Source of the DNA: Moraxellaceae bacterium | GTDB taxonomy: Bacteria; Pseudomonadota; Gammaproteobacteria; Pseudomonadales; UBA3067 | Length of the DNA stretch: 9,799 nt | Direction of reading: 5' to 3' | Assembly (NCBI GenBank): GCA_002401525.1 | Contig: NVTH01000068.1 | Span: 6,348 to 16,146 of the forward strand | Shown here: one piece after another, positions 7,138 through 9,799 of the stretch | How positions within the stretch are numbered: position 1 is the first letter of the stretch | How the letters are laid out: the number at the start of each line of letters is the position of its first letter | The notes under the pieces: model-generated | The model's input: only the letters and a program-made list of their open reading frames with translations | Databases searched by the model: none | Told to the model about the DNA's origin: nothing | Program-made: the position numbers and the translations under genes

Positions 7138-7166
7138 TTGTCTCTACTCCCTGCCATGGGTATAGT
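7138..7166 (+). promoter_or_regulatory. Sigma70-like promoter for the acyl-CoA dehydrogenase pair
   Basis: TTGTCT (7138-7143) and TATAGT (7161-7166) are separated by exactly 17 bases. They match the consensus at 4/6 and 5/6 positions. Transcription would begin near 7173, leaving a leader of about 70 nt before the TTG start at 7242. Confidence 0.55.
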
Positions 7167-7227
7167 GCGAGAGCAGTAAATCACCTAATAAGACAATAAC
7201 TATAAAACTCAACAAAGATAATACAGC

Positions 7228-7234
7228 AAGGAGG
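7228..7234 (+). promoter_or_regulatory. Strong Shine-Dalgarno that decides a TTG start
   Basis: AAGGAGG lies seven bases before the TTG at 7242. No in-frame ATG is available near this point, so the strong site supports the rare TTG initiator. Confidence 0.85.
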
Positions 7235-7241
7235 ATAGGCA

Positions 7242-8390
7242 TTGATTTCTTTCAAGCCCACCGAAGAAGAGCAGCAACTAATTGAAACCGTTGAACGTTT
7301 TGTGCGCGACGAGATCCAACCCAACGCTGACCCACTCGATAAAACGCTGATAGTAGACAGCAGCGTCGTAAAAAAACATTCAGACTTAGGATTACATTTA
7401 CTTAGCTTTCCAGAACAATTAGGCGGCTTTGGCCTTAATATCGTTGCCAAGCTAATGGTTGAAAAAACCATCGCAAAAGCCAGCGCAGCCTACGCTGTCG
7501 CGCTAGACAGTGCCGGTTTAGGAGCCCAAGCGATTCTTAATCTCGGCACCTTGGAACAACAAAGTGAATTACTCACACCGTTCCAAAGCGATCCTAATTA
7601 CAGTCTCGCGTTTGCCATGACTGAAGCGAATCTCGCTAGCCACACCGGCTACCTACAAACCACCGCCACCAAAACCTCCAAAGGCTACGTGTTAAACGGT
7701 GAGAAGATGACGGTTTATAACATAGGCCGAGCCAATCAAGTGGTGATCCTTGCACGCACATCCGAAGGGCAAGGCCTCGAAGGAGTCCAAGCGTTTGTAG
7801 TGGACACTCAAAATCCTGGCTTAAAGATTGGCAGCGCCGACGATCGCAGCGGTCTATTTGGCAGCCAATCCGCGCCGATCCAACTGAGCGATTGCGAAGT
7901 TTCTGAATTCTCATTGCTACAGGGCGGCGACGATCCGCTGAAAAACCTCACCACTGTCTTAAACATTGGTCGCGTAATCAACACCGCCCGCATTACCGGC
8001 GTGGCTGATGCAGCCATTGACTCCATCACCGAATACGCGCAACAACGCGAAACCTTCGGTAAAAAGATCTGCCAACATCAAGGCTTGGCCTTCTTTATGG
8101 TGGACATGTTAGTGCCTGTAGAAGCGGCTCATTGCCTAAATTTAAAAGCCGCGAGCCAACTAGATAAAAATCAAGACGCCACCGTCGCTTCCTGCAACGC
8201 AGCCATTCATGCCAACGAAGCCGCAGTGCAAACCACTATCGACGCCATTCAAGTATTCGGTGGCGCAGGTTTTATGAAAGACCTGCCGGTAGAACGCTAT
8301 ATGCGCGACGCGCGGACGCTTGCGAATACCTTAGGCACCATTGAGGAACATCAAGAAGTCCTCGGCACCGCGCTTTACCCCGCAGCCTAA
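7242..8390 (+). CDS. Acyl-CoA dehydrogenase homologue lacking the catalytic Glu; probable non-catalytic partner subunit
   Basis: This 382-residue protein has full ACAD length and is cytoplasmic and soluble. The family supports clear alignment. R269-ETFG (TFG 271-273), Q337-VFGGAG and PVERYMRDAR (349-358) are canonical; in MCAD the first two contact the FAD of the neighbouring subunit. Three flavin and active-site elements are lost. The TEPGAGSD loop reads TEANLASH (127-134). The W-I-T/S-N flavin contact reads T157-V-Y-N. The catalytic YEGTxEIQ segment reads T-L364-G-T-I-E-E, so ungapped alignment puts Leu in place of the base Glu. The alternative base position of isovaleryl-CoA dehydrogenase is also not acidic (LNIGRV, 240-245). 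It starts at TTG under a strong Shine-Dalgarno. A second ACAD gene with complementary losses follows after 102 bp with no terminator between. Nearby E368 or E369 might serve as base if the loop is shifted, which would make it an unusual self-sufficient enzyme. Substrate unknown. Confidence 0.85.
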   Translation: MISFKPTEEEQQLIETVERFVRDEIQPNADPLDKTLIVDSSVVKKHSDLGLHLLSFPEQLGGFGLNIVAKLMVEKTIAKASAAYAVALDSAGLGAQAILNLGTLEQQSELLTPFQSDPNYSLAFAMTEANLASHTGYLQTTATKTSKGYVLNGEKMTVYNIGRANQVVILARTSEGQGLEGVQAFVVDTQNPGLKIGSADDRSGLFGSQSAPIQLSDCEVSEFSLLQGGDDPLKNLTTVLNIGRVINTARITGVADAAIDSITEYAQQRETFGKKICQHQGLAFFMVDMLVPVEAAHCLNLKAASQLDKNQDATVASCNAAIHANEAAVQTTIDAIQVFGGAGFMKDLPVERYMRDARTLANTLGTIEEHQEVLGTALYPAA

Positions 8391-8492
8391 TAGGTTTCAT
8401 TATTCCTGTTAAAGCGAGCCTAATTGAAATCAATAAAACAAACATAAAAATATTTAAACACGCTATTCAACGAATATCGAAAGGACTTATCC

Positions 8493-9707
8493 ATGATAGA
8501 TTTCGAAATCCCCGATAACATCGCTAACCTCCGCAACGCGTTGCATTGGATGATGAAAGAGAAAGTCAGACCCCACTGCATACAAGCCGACATTGACGCC
8601 AAATACCCACAATCTTTTTACGATGACTTCGGCCCCATGGCCGCGGCAATGTCTCCTGGCGGCGGAGGCAAAGGTAAAAAGAAAGACAGCGGCGGAAGCA
8701 TGGGCATGCCGGAAGCATCGGCATTGATGGCAGTAGTCGTCGGCGAAGAATTAGGTTGGGGCGACCCCACTATGGCGCTGAATATGCCCGGACCCGGCAC
8801 AGGAGGCCCTGCACTCGCAGCCCGAGGTACCGAAGAACAAAAAGAGAAATACTTTGGCATGCTTAAAGGCGGCGGCGCAAAATGGGCGGCTTACGGATTA
8901 ACCGAACCCGGCGCAGGATCAGACGTGGCCCACATTAGAACTACCTGCCATAAAGAAGGCGACGAATGGGTGCTGAATGGCACTAAATGTTTTATTTCCA
9001 ATGGCGCGAAAGCCGAATGGACTTTGGTTTTTGCGACCATCGACGCCAAACTAGGTCACGCCGGACAACGGGTCTTTATTGTAGAGAAAGGCACCCCGGG
9101 ACTGACCATTGGAAAAATCGAAAATAAAATGGGCTTTAGAGCGTCCGAAACTGCGGAGATGGTGTTCGACAATTGCAGAATCCCCGCCGAGAACTTATTA
9201 GGCGGCGAAGACGCCCATCAAAAAGGCGGCAAAGAAGGCTTTAAAACTGCCATGGAATTTTTCGACACCAGCCGGCCAATGGTGGGAATCCTAGCCATAG
9301 GCATTGCCCGTGCTGCGTATGAAGAACTGGATCAATGGGTTAAAGATAACTACTGGCTAGACCGCCCAATCCCTCGATACGCTGCATTGCGCGATCGACT
9401 CAATGATATGCAGCGTAAATTAGACGCCGGTCGATTGCTTTGCTGGAAAGCGGCGTGGATGGCGGACAATAAGATCTCCAACACTAAAGAAGCGTCTATG
9501 GCCAAAATGTATGGCCCAGGCCTCGCCATGGAGATATGCTCAGAAGCGGTAAGAATCATGGGAGCCCATGGCACTTTGAAAGGTCACTTAGTCGAAAAGC
9601 TCTACCGTGACATTAAAGTGTTCGATATTTTCGAAGGCACGCATCAAATCCAACAAACCATCATTGCGAAGCATATGTTTACTGACGTAGCGATGAAAAC
9701 TGCTTAG
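8493..9707 (+). CDS. Acyl-CoA dehydrogenase homologue with catalytic Glu but altered inter-subunit FAD motifs; probable catalytic subunit
   Basis: This 404-residue soluble ACAD has an intact TEPGAGSD loop (137-144), a flavin contact F167-I-S-N and the catalytic base E381 in IFEGTHQIQQ, positioned after YRDIK. The R-x-x-FG motif that normally reaches the neighbouring subunit's FAD is absent: the aligned segment reads N286-Y-W-L-D before RPI (291-293). The Q-x-x-GG motif reads R354-I-M-G-A. Losses therefore mirror those of the preceding gene. Residues 54-69 (SPGGGGKGKKKDSGGS) form a Gly/Lys-rich insertion where ordinary ACADs carry a P-E-x-x-GG turn. This is unusual and may contact an acyl carrier, CoA tail or partner. 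The start ATG has AAGGA (8481-8485) at 7-base spacing. Transcription is probably read through from the promoter at 7138; no good promoter was seen in the 102-bp gap, only a small dyad ATTGA-AA-TCAAT at 8423-8434. Fatty, branched or steroid-type acyl-CoA substrates are all possible. Confidence 0.88.
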   Translation: MIDFEIPDNIANLRNALHWMMKEKVRPHCIQADIDAKYPQSFYDDFGPMAAAMSPGGGGKGKKKDSGGSMGMPEASALMAVVVGEELGWGDPTMALNMPGPGTGGPALAARGTEEQKEKYFGMLKGGGAKWAAYGLTEPGAGSDVAHIRTTCHKEGDEWVLNGTKCFISNGAKAEWTLVFATIDAKLGHAGQRVFIVEKGTPGLTIGKIENKMGFRASETAEMVFDNCRIPAENLLGGEDAHQKGGKEGFKTAMEFFDTSRPMVGILAIGIARAAYEELDQWVKDNYWLDRPIPRYAALRDRLNDMQRKLDAGRLLCWKAAWMADNKISNTKEASMAKMYGPGLAMEICSEAVRIMGAHGTLKGHLVEKLYRDIKVFDIFEGTHQIQQTIIAKHMFTDVAMKTA

Positions 9708-9754
9708 TTAAAATAGAAGTTAAAATAGACCTTAAACTAGACCTTAAACTAGCC
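9708..9754 (+). repeat. 12-bp tandem repeat (TTAAAATAGACC-like) directly after the ACAD stop codon
   Basis: Four units follow the TAG stop at 9705-9707: TTAAAATAGAAG, TTAAAATAGACC, TTAAACTAGACC and an 11-base TTAAACTAGCC. The period is a multiple of three, so each unit places another TAG in the frame of the upstream gene (9714, 9726, 9738, 9750). The rest of the window to 9799 is AT-rich with no gene recognised. Confidence 0.85.
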
Positions 9755-9799
9755 ATTCAATAAATAGCCATAACACGCCCTATCCTGCTTATAACTTTA

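Noticed and set aside
7636..8029. Two - strand open frames of 92 and 73 codons inside the first ACAD gene
   Set aside because: They are opposite to a well-conserved coding sequence, and their composition (Arg/Cys/Ser rich) is typical of antisense frames.
8424..8452. A second promoter (TTGAAA at 8424) between the two ACAD genes
   Set aside because: No acceptable -10 hexamer lies at 16-18 bp; the AT-rich spacer gives only poor matches.

Overview
The window looks like chromosomal DNA of a Gram-negative gammaproteobacterium of moderate GC, probably a free-living aquatic or marine species. This rests on gene content: an RND efflux pump, an EAL-HDOD protein, a stand-alone response regulator and paired acyl-CoA dehydrogenases. 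The exact taxon cannot be read from the sequence. There are no tRNA or rRNA genes, no CRISPR array, no transposase and no phage genes.

Layout. (1) Positions 1-3783, + strand: the 3' end of a periplasmic adaptor gene followed 29 bp later by a full RND inner-membrane permease, a two-gene efflux operon with no outer-membrane channel gene in view. (2) Positions 3784-4014: a convergent intergenic region with two perfect 28-bp inverted copies of a hairpin-forming repeat, plus decayed partial copies. (3) Positions 4015-6411, - strand: an EAL-HDOD protein gene followed by a response regulator with an unassigned output domain, probably one signalling operon. The response regulator's start codon lies inside a heptanucleotide tandem repeat. 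(4) Positions 6412-6748: a 337-bp divergent intergenic region. (5) Positions 6749-7051, + strand: a small IsdG/HmoA-type monooxygenase with the Asn-Trp-His heme-degrader triad. (6) Positions 7052-9707, + strand: a hairpin, a good sigma70-like promoter, a TTG-started acyl-CoA dehydrogenase homologue and a second one 102 bp further on. A 12-bp tandem repeat follows the second stop codon.

The most interesting observation is that the two dehydrogenase homologues have lost complementary motifs. The first lacks the catalytic Glu and the flavin-ring-facing loops but keeps the elements that hold the neighbouring subunit's FAD. The second has the catalytic Glu and flavin loops but has lost the neighbour-FAD elements. 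This is the pattern expected of an obligate heteromeric (alpha2beta2-like) acyl-CoA dehydrogenase with one composite site per heterodimer, as known for actinobacterial steroid side-chain enzymes. The second point of interest is the 7-bp repeat: every ATG inside it except the true start runs into an in-repeat TGA after five codons, so a ladder of mini-ORFs precedes the response regulator.
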